A stretch of 52,047 nt of DNA, from the NCBI GenBank assembly GCA_018883725.1, contig JAHLFN010000013.1, positions 1-52,047 of the forward strand. The letters are read 5' to 3'. Of this stretch, positions 8,453-17,987 are shown piece by piece; position 1 is the stretch's first letter; the number at the start of each line of letters is the position of its first letter. The DNA is from Candidatus Fusobacterium pullicola (GTDB lineage: Bacteria; Fusobacteriota; Fusobacteriia; Fusobacteriales; Fusobacteriaceae). The position numbers and the translations under genes are program-made. The notes beneath the pieces were generated by a model. That model was not told the DNA's origin and searched no databases. It saw only the letters and a list, made by a program, of their open reading frames with translations.

Positions 8453-9325
8453 TTACTTAAAAATAGATAAAAATGAATCAGGGATTTTACTTGTAAAAGA
8501 TAGTAACTCTTTTGTTAGCGGATGTGTGAATACGATTGTATGAGCATGAAGTCCTAGTCTTTTTATAGGATTTTTAGCAGAACCATATTTTTTATCTCCG
8601 ACAACACTATGTCCTAAATCTTGCATATGTACACGTATTTGATTTTTTCTGCCAGTTTCTATATTTACTTCAAGTAAAGAGTAATTTCTATTTTTTCTTA
8701 AAACTTTATAATGAGAGATAGCTTTTTTTCCCTCTTCTTCATTATCAGTAGAATAAGTTATCATAGCTTTGTTTTCAGCTAAGTATGATATGATTGTATC
8801 ACTATCTTTTTTTACACTCCCTTCTACCAAGGCAACATATGTTCTCTCTTTTACTGAGTCATTCCAAGTCGTTTGTAATATATCTTGAGCCTTTTCACTT
8901 TTAGCAAATATCATTATTCCAGAGGTATCTCTATCTAAACGATGTACTACAAATATTTTATCTTTAGGATTTTTCTCCTTTAGATAGTTTTTAAGAATAT
9001 TATATGCTGTTTTCTCTCTTTCATTTTTAGTTGCTATAGAAAGGATACCCCTCTCTTTTTCCACAACTAAGATATCATTGTCCTCATAGACAATAGATAC
9101 ACCTTCAAGATTATGTTTAGTAATCTTAGTTTTGTTTATACTTACTATTTGTCCCTCTCTAACAGGAGCGTTGTATTGAGATACTACTTTACCATCAACT
9201 AAAATTCTTCTTTGAGTAAGAAGAGATTTTATACTATTACGGCTATTTTGAGGCATTTTTTCAATTAAAAACTTCATTAGCTCATTATCTTTATCAACTT
9301 TAAAACTTGTATTATGTTTTGACAT
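8453..9325 (-). CDS. RluA-family 23S rRNA pseudouridine synthase
   Basis: A 290-residue RNA pseudouridine synthase. Residues about 17-63 form an S4 RNA-binding domain, and the catalytic domain contains HRLDRDTSG with the catalytic Asp at 131. The K-N-Q-I-R-V-H-M motif near residue 227 and a final LGLHA segment are also typical. It isomerises specific uridines in rRNA; which position (RluC or RluD type) cannot be told. It is a single gene behind a GGAGG-type site. The intergenic region on its 5' side contains the terminator of the next gene. Confidence 0.88.
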   Translation of the reverse strand: MSKHNTSFKVDKDNELMKFLIEKMPQNSRNSIKSLLTQRRILVDGKVVSQYNAPVREGQIVSINKTKITKHNLEGVSIVYEDNDILVVEKERGILSIATKNEREKTAYNILKNYLKEKNPKDKIFVVHRLDRDTSGIMIFAKSEKAQDILQTTWNDSVKERTYVALVEGSVKKDSDTIISYLAENKAMITYSTDNEEEGKKAISHYKVLRKNRNYSLLEVNIETGRKNQIRVHMQDLGHSVVGDKKYGSAKNPIKRLGLHAHTIVFTHPLTKELLSFTSKIPDSFLSIFK

Positions 9326-9407
9326 CTTATTTCCTCCATAAAATTTTGTGCTACTTATTATAGCATAATTTCAAAATAAAGTATATGACTATACATTTAA
9401 AATTTTT

Positions 9408-9485
9408 CATAAAAAAGAGGAAGAAAGTTTTACTCCAATCTCTTCTCTTTCAAAAAGTTATTAAGAGTAAATTTTCTCCCTATTT
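9408..9485 (-). terminator. Probable long terminator after the DUF5684-like gene
   Basis: On the minus strand, complementary A/G-rich and T/C-rich stretches (GAAAGAGAAGA with TCTTCCTCTTTT, and an alternative outer GAGAAAA/TTTACTC set) end in a T run. The pairing is imperfect and the exact stem is unsure. Confidence 0.45.
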
Positions 9486-9517
9486 CAATTCAAAGCTTAT
9501 TTAATTTATTAATTATA

Positions 9518-9862
9518 TTAATCGATTATTTCAGCATTATCACCGCAAACAAATTTATAATCTCCAAATCCTAATATAGGATAGAAGATGAAAGCTAAAA
9601 ATGTCATTCCTAAAGAGAATGCAAGTGGTGATGAAATTCTAAAATTTTTAGCAACTTCCATATGAATTTTTATAAGTGCAAAGATATTTACTACTGGAAT
9701 AAAGTATAGTATTACATACCACCACTCTTTTTTGGCAATATATACAGTTTCCAAATAGATATTGTATATAGGGATTATTGCTTTCCAACCAGCTATACCA
9801 GCCTTTTCAAACATTTTCCACATACCAGCTACTAAGATAACATAGATAATAAAACTTAACAT
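9518..9862 (-). CDS. DUF5684-like small membrane protein
   Basis: A 114-residue protein with three or four hydrophobic segments. It carries the pattern W-K-x-F-E-K-A-G-x-x-G-W-K-A-I-I-P-I-Y-N seen in small proteins often found fused or adjacent to signal peptidase I and annotated DUF5684. An amphipathic FFIPVVNIFALIKIH-like region lies in the middle. No enzyme motif is visible and its role is unknown. It has a GGAGG site and lies 30 bases downstream of the cvfB-like gene, so cotranscription is possible. Confidence 0.65.
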   Translation of the reverse strand: MLSFIIYVILVAGMWKMFEKAGIAGWKAIIPIYNIYLETVYIAKKEWWYVILYFIPVVNIFALIKIHMEVAKNFRISSPLAFSLGMTFLAFIFYPILGFGDYKFVCGDNAEIID

Positions 9863-9892
9863 AATGTTTTCCTCCTTAAATATTTTTATATA

Positions 9893-10747
9893 TTATTTTT
9901 TATCAACTAATTTAAAATACCCATCTTCAGTTTTTTCTATTTTACCCTGTTTTAATAGATTTCCAATAGCTCTTTTAAAAGCTTTCTTACTCATATTAAA
10001 ATAGTTTACTATTTGGTCAGGATTAGTTTTATCATTAAATCTAAAACTGTCCTTTAAAATTCTCATCTTTTCTAAAATAAGCTCAGCATCTTTATCAAGC
10101 TGTAAATATGCTAACTCTCTAGGAGATAGGTCAAGTTTTCCATCTTCTCTAACTCTGATAACTCTAGCTTCTATCTCATCACCTATTTTATAGTTTTTAA
10201 AGTACTCATTTTTAGGGATAAGTCCAAAGTATCTATCTTCAACAGCTACAAAGACACCAATCTCATCATTTATTCTATATACAGTACCAGATACTATATC
10301 ATTTTTCTTCATTGTTGTACTAGGAAGTAAAAATTTATATATTTTCATTGTAGCAGAAAGTCTTCCCTTACTATCTTCATATATTCCAACTAGATATTTT
10401 TTTCCAACTTCTACATCAGTTTCTTGTTGTCTTTTAGGAAGTAGTAACTCTTTTTTTAATCCCCAATCCATAAAAGCTCCAAGAGTAGAGTGTACATCTG
10501 TAACCTCTAACTTAGCTAATGTTCCAACTATAGCTTCTGTTTTTCTGAAAGTAGCTACTGGTCTATCTTCAGAGTCCATATAGATAAGAACCTCAACTTC
10601 GTCTCCCTCTTTTAGGTCTCTATCCTCTAACTCGTTGTTAGGAAGTAGGATATTATCTTTACTATCTCCAGTTCCAGCATCAAGATAAGCTCCAACACTT
10701 GCAAAATTATTTATAACTAATTTTTGTCTTTTTCCTATTTTTATCAT
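9893..10747 (-). CDS. CvfB-like S1 RNA-binding protein
   Basis: A 284-residue protein with the CvfB/YitL layout: tandem S1-type beta-barrels over roughly residues 1-215 and a winged-helix domain at the C-terminus (about 220-284, VNYFNMSKKAFKRAIG). The first domain shows G-A-Y-L-D-A, the second G-A-F-M-D-W, and the third G-V-F-V-A-V. In Staphylococcus aureus CvfB binds RNA and influences virulence gene expression; in other bacteria the role is inferred. It is expected to be cytosolic. There is no sign of a disrupted domain. Confidence 0.82.
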   Translation of the reverse strand: MIKIGKRQKLVINNFASVGAYLDAGTGDSKDNILLPNNELEDRDLKEGDEVEVLIYMDSEDRPVATFRKTEAIVGTLAKLEVTDVHSTLGAFMDWGLKKELLLPKRQQETDVEVGKKYLVGIYEDSKGRLSATMKIYKFLLPSTTMKKNDIVSGTVYRINDEIGVFVAVEDRYFGLIPKNEYFKNYKIGDEIEARVIRVREDGKLDLSPRELAYLQLDKDAELILEKMRILKDSFRFNDKTNPDQIVNYFNMSKKAFKRAIGNLLKQGKIEKTEDGYFKLVDKK

Positions 10748-10802
10748 TAAAATCTCCTTCTATCTATTAATCTGTACTTATTATATATCTAATTATATTT
10801 TT

Positions 10803-11480
10803 TTACAAGAGGATTTTTCTAATTTCATCACTCAATTTTTCATTGTTGGTAACAGTGTCAAAAACTCTTTTTACTCTTGTTGGTTTTGAAGAAAATACCA
10901 CTATCTTATCTCCAATTTTTAAAGCTGATTCAATATCGTGAGTTATAAATAGTACAGTTTTTTTATTTTCTTCTTGTAGTAACTTAAAATACTCTATTAT
11001 CTCCCCTTTAGTTTTAATATCTAAAAACTCAAAGGGCTCGTCCATAAAGAGATAATCACTAGGGTATGCAAAGGCTCTAGCAATTCCAACTCTTCTTTTC
11101 ATTCCACCACTGAGATGTTCAGGATATTCATCTTTATACTCTAACAAATTAACCATTTTGAGATATTTTTCTATATAAGTTCTCATCTCTGAAGCAGAAA
11201 TCTTATCTTTGAGTACATACTCTATATTTTCATACACAGTTTTCCAAGGAATAAGGGTATCCTCTTGAAAAATATAGGAGATACCAGAACTAATATCTCT
11301 ATCAAATACAATCTCTCCAGAAAAGTCTTTGATATTATTAGAAAGTATACCTAAAAGTGTAGATTTTCCACAACCAGACTCTCCAAGGATAACTGTCACT
11401 TTTCCCTCTTCTCCCTCAAAGGATACTCCAGCTAAAATCTTCCTTTCTCCATAATTTTTTTTAATATTGATAACTTTCAT
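10803..11480 (-). CDS. ABC importer ATPase, SsuB/TauB/NrtD type
   Basis: About 225 residues from the ATG at 11480, which overlaps the stop of the permease gene (ATGA) and follows AGGTGG; a GTG three codons upstream is a weaker choice. All ABC ATPase motifs are intact: Walker A GESGCGKST (33-41), Q72, signature LSGGM (123-127), Walker B ending D147-E148, and H181. It energises the nitrate/sulfonate-type permease encoded just before it. It is the last gene of a four-gene operon that also encodes a second, degenerate ATPase. Confidence 0.85.
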   Translation of the reverse strand: MKVINIKKNYGERKILAGVSFEGEEGKVTVILGESGCGKSTLLGILSNNIKDFSGEIVFDRDISSGISYIFQEDTLIPWKTVYENIEYVLKDKISASEMRTYIEKYLKMVNLLEYKDEYPEHLSGGMKRRVGIARAFAYPSDYLFMDEPFEFLDIKTKGEIIEYFKLLQEENKKTVLFITHDIESALKIGDKIVVFSSKPTRVKRVFDTVTNNEKLSDEIRKILL

Positions 11481-12226
11481 CTTTTCCACCTACAAAATCT
11501 GTTATTTAAAAGTTTTAATCCTCTTTCTAGAATATAATTAAGGAATATTATAACTATAATCCAAGCAAAAATATTAGGGCTCTCTAAATATATCTTATTG
11601 ATGAAAATCTCTCCACCTATAGATAAACTTTCTTGAGAAAGGACTTCTCCTGCTATGATAACTTTAAAGGTAAGTCCTATATAAGATGGAAGACTAGGAG
11701 AGATAGAGAAGTAGATACTTGGAATAAATATATCCTTAATAACTCTTCTATTAGAGACTTTAAATACTCTAGACATTTTTATTAGATTTTTATCTACCCC
11801 TTCTATTCCACCTAAAATACTTTCATAGAGTATTGGAAATAGTATTAATACTCCGACTACTATTGGAACTACCTCAACACTACTCCAAATAAGTACAAGT
11901 ATGATTATAGCAATAGTGGGAACTGCCCTTAAAAAAATTATAAATGGAGATAGAATTAATTGTATAAAATTATAATTGTATGATATTACAGCCAAAATTA
12001 TAGAGAGTACTAAAGATATAATTATGGATATAAAAAATCTACTTAAAGTGTTCCAAAGGACAAAAATAAAACTTTGTTCTATAAGTATATTTTTAAGAGA
12101 GCTAGCTATCTCACCTATCCTTGGAAAAAGAAGAGAGTTGTCTATATAAAAGGCAACTCCCTCCCAAATAATAAAGAAAAAGATGAGTGATAATATCTTG
12201 GAGCTATTTTGCAAATATCTCTTCAT
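11477..12226 (-). CDS. ABC importer permease, SsuC/TauC type
   Basis: A 249-residue BPD-type permease with about six membrane helices. The ABC-binding EAA-like loop reads G-G-I-E-G-V-D-K-N-L-I-K-M-S near residue 140, as in the nitrate/sulfonate/thiamine-precursor group. Its 5' end overlaps the solute-binding protein gene by 23 bases and its 3' end overlaps the ATPase gene by 4, indicating translational coupling. The substrate is unknown; no riboswitch such as a TPP element is visible upstream of the operon. Confidence 0.85.
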   Translation of the reverse strand: MKRYLQNSSKILSLIFFFIIWEGVAFYIDNSLLFPRIGEIASSLKNILIEQSFIFVLWNTLSRFFISIIISLVLSIILAVISYNYNFIQLILSPFIIFLRAVPTIAIIILVLIWSSVEVVPIVVGVLILFPILYESILGGIEGVDKNLIKMSRVFKVSNRRVIKDIFIPSIYFSISPSLPSYIGLTFKVIIAGEVLSQESLSIGGEIFINKIYLESPNIFAWIIVIIFLNYILERGLKLLNNRFCRWKR

Positions 12227-13136
12227 CAGGTAACTTTCCCCCTATAACTTTTTTATTTGTTAATTCCAATATTTTAAAGTAGTTATTATACTCCTCTTTG
12301 CAATCAATAATAGGAGTGTAAAAAATATTGGCACGAGTAAGTACTTTATCAAGGACAGATGTATCAATACTAAGACTGTTTCTCTTTACATTTTCAACTG
12401 TTTCTCCACTATTTTTATAAAGTTTTGAAATGCTTTCAGTAAGTTTATTAATAAATTCTTTTACAAATTTTGGATTAGTTTCATATATCTCCTCTTTTAT
12501 AACAAGAGTAGATTGAGGGTAACCTAAATCAGAGTTAGTAATATTTTTCCACTCATCATTTAAGTTAGCTACAATAGTGGAAGTTGGACTTTTACTAAGT
12601 ACTTTACTCAACATAGGTTCAGGGATAACAATAGTGTCTACCTTTTTACCTAAATATAGAGAAGCAACCTCGTTACCACTGGAGAGATAATTTATCTTGA
12701 TACTGTTTTTGTTAATCCCTTTTTTCTCCAAAATTGATTGAAATATTAAATCAGGTGTAAGACCTTTTCCAAAGGTATATACCTCTTTTCCCTTTAACTC
12801 TTCTAATGAGTTGATATTGTCTCTACTGACTACATAAAATGAACCCCAACCAATAGTACCAAGGATTTTATAACCTAATTTTTTATTATAAAGTTGTGCA
12901 GAAAAATTAGAAGGAACAATAGCTATATCTCCCTCTCTTTTTAACATATCTACAATTAAAGCATCAGACATCTTTTCAACTTTATAATTTAGTTGAATAT
13001 TATCAATCTTCTTAGTATCCATCATATTGACTAAAGAAAGAGCTGGTAAGCCATCTGGAGTTACTACTTTTATGGTTTCAGCAAATACACTTAGGCTAAG
13101 TAAAATAAATAGGATTAGTAAATTTTTTTTCAGCAT
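12204..13136 (-). CDS. ABC importer solute-binding protein, NMT1/ThiY-like
   Basis: A 310-residue periplasmic-type binding protein with a cleavable signal peptide ending SVFAE, and no lipobox Cys, so it should be soluble in the periplasm of a diderm cell. The NMT1-like fold is suggested by PDGLPALSLVNM near residue 30, the hinge pattern LKGKEVYTFGKG, and the P-E-P-M segment. Relatives bind alkanesulfonates, pyrimidine thiamine precursors, nitrate or formamidopyrimidines; none can be selected here. Its AAGGAGT site overlaps the stop of the preceding ATPase gene. Confidence 0.82.
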   Translation of the reverse strand: MLKKNLLILFILLSLSVFAETIKVVTPDGLPALSLVNMMDTKKIDNIQLNYKVEKMSDALIVDMLKREGDIAIVPSNFSAQLYNKKLGYKILGTIGWGSFYVVSRDNINSLEELKGKEVYTFGKGLTPDLIFQSILEKKGINKNSIKINYLSSGNEVASLYLGKKVDTIVIPEPMLSKVLSKSPTSTIVANLNDEWKNITNSDLGYPQSTLVIKEEIYETNPKFVKEFINKLTESISKLYKNSGETVENVKRNSLSIDTSVLDKVLTRANIFYTPIIDCKEEYNNYFKILELTNKKVIGGKLPDEEIFAK

Positions 13137-13138
13137 AA

Positions 13139-13828
13139 TTACTCCTTATCTTTAAAAAATTCTTGGGGATTTCCAAAGTAGTATGTTCTATCTTTTTTCT
13201 TTAAAAAGAGTAGTTTATTAGCATACTGGCAAATCTCCTTTATGTTATGAGTTATAAATATAACAGTTAGGTTATCAGTTTCACAAAAGTTTTTTAAAAT
13301 TTGATAGAACTCTAATTTATATTTTATATCTAAGGTAGAGCTAGGGCTATCTATAAAGAGAAGTTTTGGCTCATTTATTAGATGTTTTGCTAAACTAGCT
13401 TTAAGTAACTGTCCCTTTGTTAATTTATTTATTTTATTATCCTTTATATCAAAAAGATTTAATTTTTTTAAAAGAGAATCAACTTTTTCCCAATCTTCAT
13501 CATTGAAGATTTTTCCTCTTTTTTTGGACAGAAGAGAAACGGCAACAACTTCTCTCACACTTCCTAAAAAATTTTCTTTTTGTTGTATAGAGTTTTGAGG
13601 AATATAGCTCACCTCAGCTTTTTTTAGATTGTGGTAATGAATATCTCCACTTATTCCGCTGTTTATAAGTCCTAGGATACTCTTAATAAGAGTACTTTTA
13701 CCAGAACCAGGAACTCCACCAATAGCTAGATAATCTCCTTTTTCAACAGAAAAAGAAAGGTTTTCTAAAATGTTTCTATTCTTATAAGATAAACAAAAAT
13801 CATCAACAGTTAAAATACAATTACTCAT
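13139..13828 (-). CDS. Second ABC ATPase of the NMT1-type operon, degenerate catalytic site
   Basis: A 229-residue ABC ATPase, first gene of the operon. Walker A GVPGSGKST (38-46), Q78 and H194 are intact. The residue after the Walker B aspartate (D160) is S161 instead of the catalytic glutamate, and the signature reads LTKGQ (136-140) instead of LSGGQ. It resembles metal/ZnuC-type ATPases more than its partner in the same operon. It may pair with the canonical ATPase to form an asymmetric heterodimer on one permease. It has its own GGAGGG site and follows no obvious promoter of high quality. Confidence 0.75.
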   Translation of the reverse strand: MSNCILTVDDFCLSYKNRNILENLSFSVEKGDYLAIGGVPGSGKSTLIKSILGLINSGISGDIHYHNLKKAEVSYIPQNSIQQKENFLGSVREVVAVSLLSKKRGKIFNDEDWEKVDSLLKKLNLFDIKDNKINKLTKGQLLKASLAKHLINEPKLLFIDSPSSTLDIKYKLEFYQILKNFCETDNLTVIFITHNIKEICQYANKLLFLKKKDRTYYFGNPQEFFKDKE

Positions 13829-13936
13829 CTAGCTTCCCTCCATTAAAATTTATTTCATACTATATTATAACACTTTAAAGATACTAAGTAAACAAAAAGA
13901 GTAAAGGAGAAGAGAGTAAAAATTACTGGAAATTAT

Positions 13937-13985
13937 AAAAAAGGAAAATCAAGAGTAATTTAAAGATAAACACTCTCAATTTTCC
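13937..13985 (-). terminator. Intrinsic terminator after the fumarase genes
   Basis: On the minus strand a 14-bp stem with two G-U pairs (GGAAAATTGAGAGT with ACTCTTGATTTTCC) encloses a short loop and is followed by six T. It separates the fumarase operon from the ABC operon. Confidence 0.8.
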
Positions 13986-14011
13986 AAAAATTTAAAATAA
14001 TAATTTAGTTA

Positions 14012-14569
14012 TTACTTATCAAGTCTATTCCACTTAGCTTGTCCTTCTTGGTAAAGATCTCCTCCATAGATATCGTTGATAACTATAGCAGGAAAATCTA
14101 CTACCTCAAGTCTTCTTAAAGCTTCAGCACCTAAATCTTCATATGTTATCAGCTCTGATTTTTTTATAGATTTAGCTATAAGGGCAGCAGCTCCTCCAAC
14201 AGCAGCAAAATATACAGCTTTTTCAGAAACCATAGCATCTCTAACCTCTTTAGATCTAGCTCCTTTACCAATCATTCCCTTTAGTCCAACATTTATTAGA
14301 GCAGGAGCATAGGCGTCCATTCTATAACTAGTTGTTGGACCAGCACTTCCTATAGGTTTTCCTGGTTTAGCTGGAGTAGGACCAACGTAGTATATTATTT
14401 GTCCTTTTATGTCAACAGGAAGTTCCTTTCCTTCTTCAAGTAGTTTTACAAGTCTAGCATGAGCAGCATCTCTTGCTGTATATATTACTCCAGTTATCTT
14501 AACAGAATCACCAGCTTTTAATTTAGCTATATCTTCATCTTTTAAAGGTGTTGTTAAATGGTATTCCAT
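14012..14569 (-). CDS. Class I fumarate hydratase, beta (C-terminal) subunit
   Basis: A 185-residue subunit matching the C-terminal domain of class I Fe-S hydro-lyases. Conserved segments include GD-x-V-x-I-T-G, [13 protein letters not shown], the [11 protein letters not shown] substrate loop, and GKG. With the alpha subunit it interconverts fumarate and malate. Tartrate dehydratase (TtdAB) is the alternative, since both share this two-subunit layout. It starts 20 bases after the alpha gene behind a GGAGG site and ends at a strong terminator. Confidence 0.85.
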   Translation of the reverse strand: MEYHLTTPLKDEDIAKLKAGDSVKITGVIYTARDAAHARLVKLLEEGKELPVDIKGQIIYYVGPTPAKPGKPIGSAGPTTSYRMDAYAPALINVGLKGMIGKGARSKEVRDAMVSEKAVYFAAVGGAAALIAKSIKKSELITYEDLGAEALRRLEVVDFPAIVINDIYGGDLYQEGQAKWNRLDK

Positions 14570-14589
14570 ATCTATTTCCTCCTTAGTAA

Positions 14590-15432
14590 TTATAACTCGA
14601 CTTCTTTGTGTCTAGCAGCATGGCAATTAATATTTATAGCAACAGGTAGGGCAGCTATATGGCAAGGGAAGGTGTTGACTTTTACAGCTAAGGCAGTGGT
14701 AATTCCTCCTAATCCTAAAGGACCAACTCCTGTTTTATTTACTAACTCAAGTAACTCTTCTTCAAGTTTTTTTGCTATTGGATCTGAAGTAACATCATTT
14801 ATATCTCTAAGAACAGCTTCTTTGGCAAGAAGAGCAGCTTTTTCAAAGTTTCCTCCTATCCCAACACCAATAATTATAGGCGGACAAGGATTTCCACCAG
14901 CATTTTTAACTGTTTCAACTACTAATTTTTTTATTCCCTCTATTCCATCAGAAGGTTTTAACATCTTTAAGGCACTCATATTTTCAGAGCCTCCTCCTTT
15001 GGGAGCAACAATTATTTTTACTTTATCTGAGTTTGGAATAAGTTTAGTATGAATTATAGCAGGAGAGTTATCCTTAGTATTAACTCTATCTAAAGGGTGT
15101 CTAACTACAGATTTTCTAAGATATCCTTTGTCATAACCTCTTCTTACTCCTTCATTTATAGCCTCATATATATCTCCATTAATTTTAACATCTGTACCAA
15201 TCTCTAAGAAAACAACGACAATACCAGTATCTTGGCACATAGGAACCTGTTCATTCATAGCAATTTCATCATTTTCTATGATCTGTCCTAGAATATTTTT
15301 TCCTACTTCTGATTCCTCTTTTTCATAAGCTTCTTTAATTTTATTTAAAACCTCTTGACCGATAAAATAGTTCCCCTCAATACAAAGTCTCTCCACTTCA
15401 TCAGTAATCTTTTTTAAATCTAATTCTTTCAT
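14590..15432 (-). CDS. Class I fumarate hydratase, alpha (N-terminal) subunit
   Basis: A 280-residue subunit carrying the 4Fe-4S cluster. The likely cluster cysteines are C66 (CQDTG), C183 (NPCPP) and C270 (INCHAARH); their spacing fits class I fumarases. The family motif G-K-G-G-G-S-E-N is also present at about 144-151. The cluster is oxygen-labile, in keeping with an anaerobe. Together with the beta subunit it forms the active enzyme in the cytosol. Tartrate dehydratase remains possible. First gene of a two-gene operon, divergent from the alaX-like gene. Confidence 0.85.
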   Translation of the reverse strand: MKELDLKKITDEVERLCIEGNYFIGQEVLNKIKEAYEKEESEVGKNILGQIIENDEIAMNEQVPMCQDTGIVVVFLEIGTDVKINGDIYEAINEGVRRGYDKGYLRKSVVRHPLDRVNTKDNSPAIIHTKLIPNSDKVKIIVAPKGGGSENMSALKMLKPSDGIEGIKKLVVETVKNAGGNPCPPIIIGVGIGGNFEKAALLAKEAVLRDINDVTSDPIAKKLEEELLELVNKTGVGPLGLGGITTALAVKVNTFPCHIAALPVAININCHAARHKEVEL

Positions 15433-15627
15433 TGAAAAACCACCTTTCTTTTAAAAGTTTTGGAAAAGCTAATTGTTATCTCTAATACAATCATACCACA
15501 AAATGTACTTATTTTAAATAGCGAAGTCAATAGAATTTTAAAATAATCAATGTAAAAAAGATTGATGAAATATATAATAAAGAGTTTTCAAAGAAATTAA
15601 ATTTTATTTAAATTTTTAATTTTTAAA

Positions 15628-15636
15628 TGATATAAT
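15628..15636 (+). promoter_or_regulatory. Extended -10 upstream of the alaX-like gene
   Basis: TGATATAAT, an extended -10 element, lies 42 bases upstream of the start codon; no good -35 hexamer accompanies it. The rest of the 245-base divergent region toward the fumarase genes is AT-rich without other visible elements. Confidence 0.45.
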
Positions 15637-15677
15637 AAAAAAATACAATATAATAATATTAGAAAAGAGGTTAAAAA

Positions 15678-16802
15678 ATGAGAGTGTTAGTAAAAAAGTG
15701 TGAAAAGATAAAAGATGGATATATTTTAGAACTAGAACCAAATGGAGCTTTTTATATAGATGGAAAGGGAGGACAACTTGGAGATAGAGGAAGTATAGGG
15801 GAGGCTAAAGTTATTGAAGTTAAAGAAAATGGAGTTGTTGTAGACAGAGAACTTGAACTTCAGGAGTATGAGATAGAGATAGATACACAAAGACAAGAGG
15901 ATATAGCATGTCAACACACTTCTCAACATATATTTTCAGCTTTAGCTTACAATATATATGGATTAAATACAGTAGGTTTTAGAATGGCAGAGGAGTATAC
16001 GACTGTAGATTTAGACTCTAATACAATAACAGATGAGATTGTAGTTGACTTAGAAAATAGAGTTAATGAAGTCATAAGAGATGGAAAAGAACTAAAAATA
16101 TTTGTTATGGATAATGATGAGGCAAGAAATATAGAAGGACTTCGTAAAGCAATTAAGGAAAAAGTTACTGGTGATGTGAGATTTGTAGAGATACCTGAGA
16201 TTGATTTAGGGGCTTGTGCTGGTTTTCATGTAAAGAATACTAAGGATATTCAACTGTTTAAAATTATAAACCAAGAAAAAGTAAAAGGAAATTATACAAG
16301 ATTCTATTTTATTGCAGGAAAAAGAGCTATAGAGGATTACTCTAATAAGCATAAATTATCAAGAGAGTTGTGTCAAACTTTTAGTTGCAAAGATAAAGAG
16401 ATAATAGAGATGGTAGATAAAAGTATTGGAGAAAAGAGAAAGGTAGAGAGTGAATATAAAAATTTAGCTATGCAATATAGTGAGCTTTTAGCAACTAAAC
16501 TTTTAAAGGAGAGTGAAAAAATAGGGAAGTATCAACCAATTTTCTATTTTGGTGATAGTAGTGTTGCACAATTTTTAGTAAAATATATGGGAGATAATAA
16601 CATTCTTCTCACAGGAAGTGGAAGTAATTTTTCAATATCAGCTCAAGAGTTTGATTGTAAAGAGTTTATAAAATTTTTGACAAATAAATACTCAAATATA
16701 AAAGGTGGAGGAAATCAGAGTAAAGGAAATTTTAAAGGAGAGATAAAAGAGAGTGAGATAAAGGGTATTTTACTTGATTATTTAAAAAATTCTACTCTCT
16801 AA
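15678..16802 (+). CDS. AlaX-L-like alanyl-tRNA editing protein
   Basis: A 374-residue protein with an AlaRS-type editing domain and a C-terminal DHHA1-like domain, but no aminoacylation domain. The zinc ligands H80-x-x-x-H84 (HTSQH) and C180-x-x-x-H184 (CAGFH) are intact. DHHA1 features are seen at the end (GGGNQSKGNFKG). Such stand-alone proteins hydrolyse Ser- or Gly-tRNA(Ala) made in error. A long coiled stretch (about 240-275) joins the domains. It is preceded by an extended -10 (TGATATAAT at 15628-15636) and GAGG. Single gene. Confidence 0.85.
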   Translation: MRVLVKKCEKIKDGYILELEPNGAFYIDGKGGQLGDRGSIGEAKVIEVKENGVVVDRELELQEYEIEIDTQRQEDIACQHTSQHIFSALAYNIYGLNTVGFRMAEEYTTVDLDSNTITDEIVVDLENRVNEVIRDGKELKIFVMDNDEARNIEGLRKAIKEKVTGDVRFVEIPEIDLGACAGFHVKNTKDIQLFKIINQEKVKGNYTRFYFIAGKRAIEDYSNKHKLSRELCQTFSCKDKEIIEMVDKSIGEKRKVESEYKNLAMQYSELLATKLLKESEKIGKYQPIFYFGDSSVAQFLVKYMGDNNILLTGSGSNFSISAQEFDCKEFIKFLTNKYSNIKGGGNQSKGNFKGEIKESEIKGILLDYLKNSTL

Positions 16803-16857
16803 AAATAATGGAGTAAAACAAAACTAAAATAAATTACTAGTATATATTCCTTTAATA

Positions 16858-16886
16858 TTGTGTTTACTATGAAAGTATGATATAAT
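16858..16886 (+). promoter_or_regulatory. Promoter of the rlmN operon
   Basis: TTGTGT (16858-16863) and TATAAT (16881-16886) are 17 bases apart, 34 bases upstream of the rlmN start codon. Confidence 0.65.
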
Positions 16887-16919
16887 GTATCGTTAAATAA
16901 AAGCTTTATGGAGGAAATA

Positions 16920-17978
16920 ATGTCAGAAAGAATAAATTTATTAAATCTTAACCAAAAGGAATTAGAAGAGTTTTTAGTATCTCTTGGAATGAAAAAATTT
17001 TATGGAAAACAACTTTTTAACTGGTTACATAAAAAAATAGTTAGAGATTTAAATGAAGTAACAAACCTTTCTTTAAAAGATAGAGAATTACTTATGGAGA
17101 AAGCTTATATCCCATTTTTAAATCTATTAAAACATCAAGTTTCTAAAATAGATAAAACAGAGAAATTTTTATTCCAATTAGAAGATGGAAACACTATAGA
17201 AACAGTTTTATTAAGACACAAAGATAAAAGAAACACTCTTTGTATCTCATCACAAGTTGGATGTGCTGTAAAATGTGCTTTTTGTGCAACAGGACAAGGG
17301 GGATTTGTAAGAGATTTAAATGTAAGTGAGATTATCAACCAAGTATATACTGTAGAAAGAAGACTTGTGAAACAGGGAGAAAACTTAAATAATATCGTAT
17401 TTATGGGAATGGGAGAACCACTTTTAAATCTAACTAATGTTTTAAAAGCACTAGAAATATTATCAAATGAAAATGGAATAAATATTTCAAAAAGAAAGAT
17501 TACAATCTCAACTTCTGGAATTGTTCCAAATATAGAGAAAATACTGTTAGAAAAAGCTCATGTGGAGTTAGCTGTATCACTTCACTCTGCTATTAATGAA
17601 AAAAGAGATGAGATCATACCTATAAATAGAAGATATCCATTAGAGGATTTACATGCAGTATTACAAGAGTATCAAAGACAAACTAAGAGAAGAATTACAT
17701 TTGAATATATTTTAATTAATAATTTCAATGTTTCTGAAGCTGATGCCAATGCCTTAGCAGATTTTGTACATGATTTTGACCATGTTGTTAATCTAATACC
17801 TTGTAATCCAGTAGAGGGAACAGATTTAACAAGACCATCTGATAAGAAAATAGAAAGATTTGTAAACTTCTTACAAAATGTAAGAAAAGTTAATGTAACT
17901 ATTAGAAGAGAAAAGGGAACAGATATAGATGGAGCTTGTGGACAATTGAGACAAAAAAATAAAAATACTACTAAGTAG
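16920..17978 (+). CDS. rlmN: RlmN, dual-specificity 23S rRNA/tRNA adenine C2-methyltransferase
   Basis: A radical SAM enzyme of about 352 residues that methylates A2503 of 23S rRNA and A37 of some tRNAs. The start is placed at the ATG at 16920, five bases after GGAGG; an ATG four codons upstream overlaps that site. The cluster motif is C115-x-x-x-C119-x-x-C122 (CAVKCAFC). The GMGEPL motif and the C-terminal GACGQL, whose Cys is the second catalytic cysteine, are present. It is followed after 9 bases by a class A PBP gene with its own GGAGG, so the two form an operon. Confidence 0.95.
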   Translation: MSERINLLNLNQKELEEFLVSLGMKKFYGKQLFNWLHKKIVRDLNEVTNLSLKDRELLMEKAYIPFLNLLKHQVSKIDKTEKFLFQLEDGNTIETVLLRHKDKRNTLCISSQVGCAVKCAFCATGQGGFVRDLNVSEIINQVYTVERRLVKQGENLNNIVFMGMGEPLLNLTNVLKALEILSNENGINISKRKITISTSGIVPNIEKILLEKAHVELAVSLHSAINEKRDEIIPINRRYPLEDLHAVLQEYQRQTKRRITFEYILINNFNVSEADANALADFVHDFDHVVNLIPCNPVEGTDLTRPSDKKIERFVNFLQNVRKVNVTIRREKGTDIDGACGQLRQKNKNTTK

Positions 17979-17987
17979 GAGGAGGCT

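Noticed and set aside
10803-13828. Thiamine precursor importer
   Set aside because: The binding protein is only generally NMT1-like and no TPP riboswitch precedes the operon, so substrate is left open.
14558-15052. Long plus-strand frame opposite fumarase alpha
   Set aside because: Composition is that of a reverse-strand shadow (Ser/Pro/Ile-rich) and the opposite strand encodes conserved fumarase motifs.
15678-16802. Fragment of alanyl-tRNA synthetase
   Set aside because: It is full length for the AlaX-L group and has its own start, with editing-site residues intact; there is no trace of a lost aminoacylation domain.
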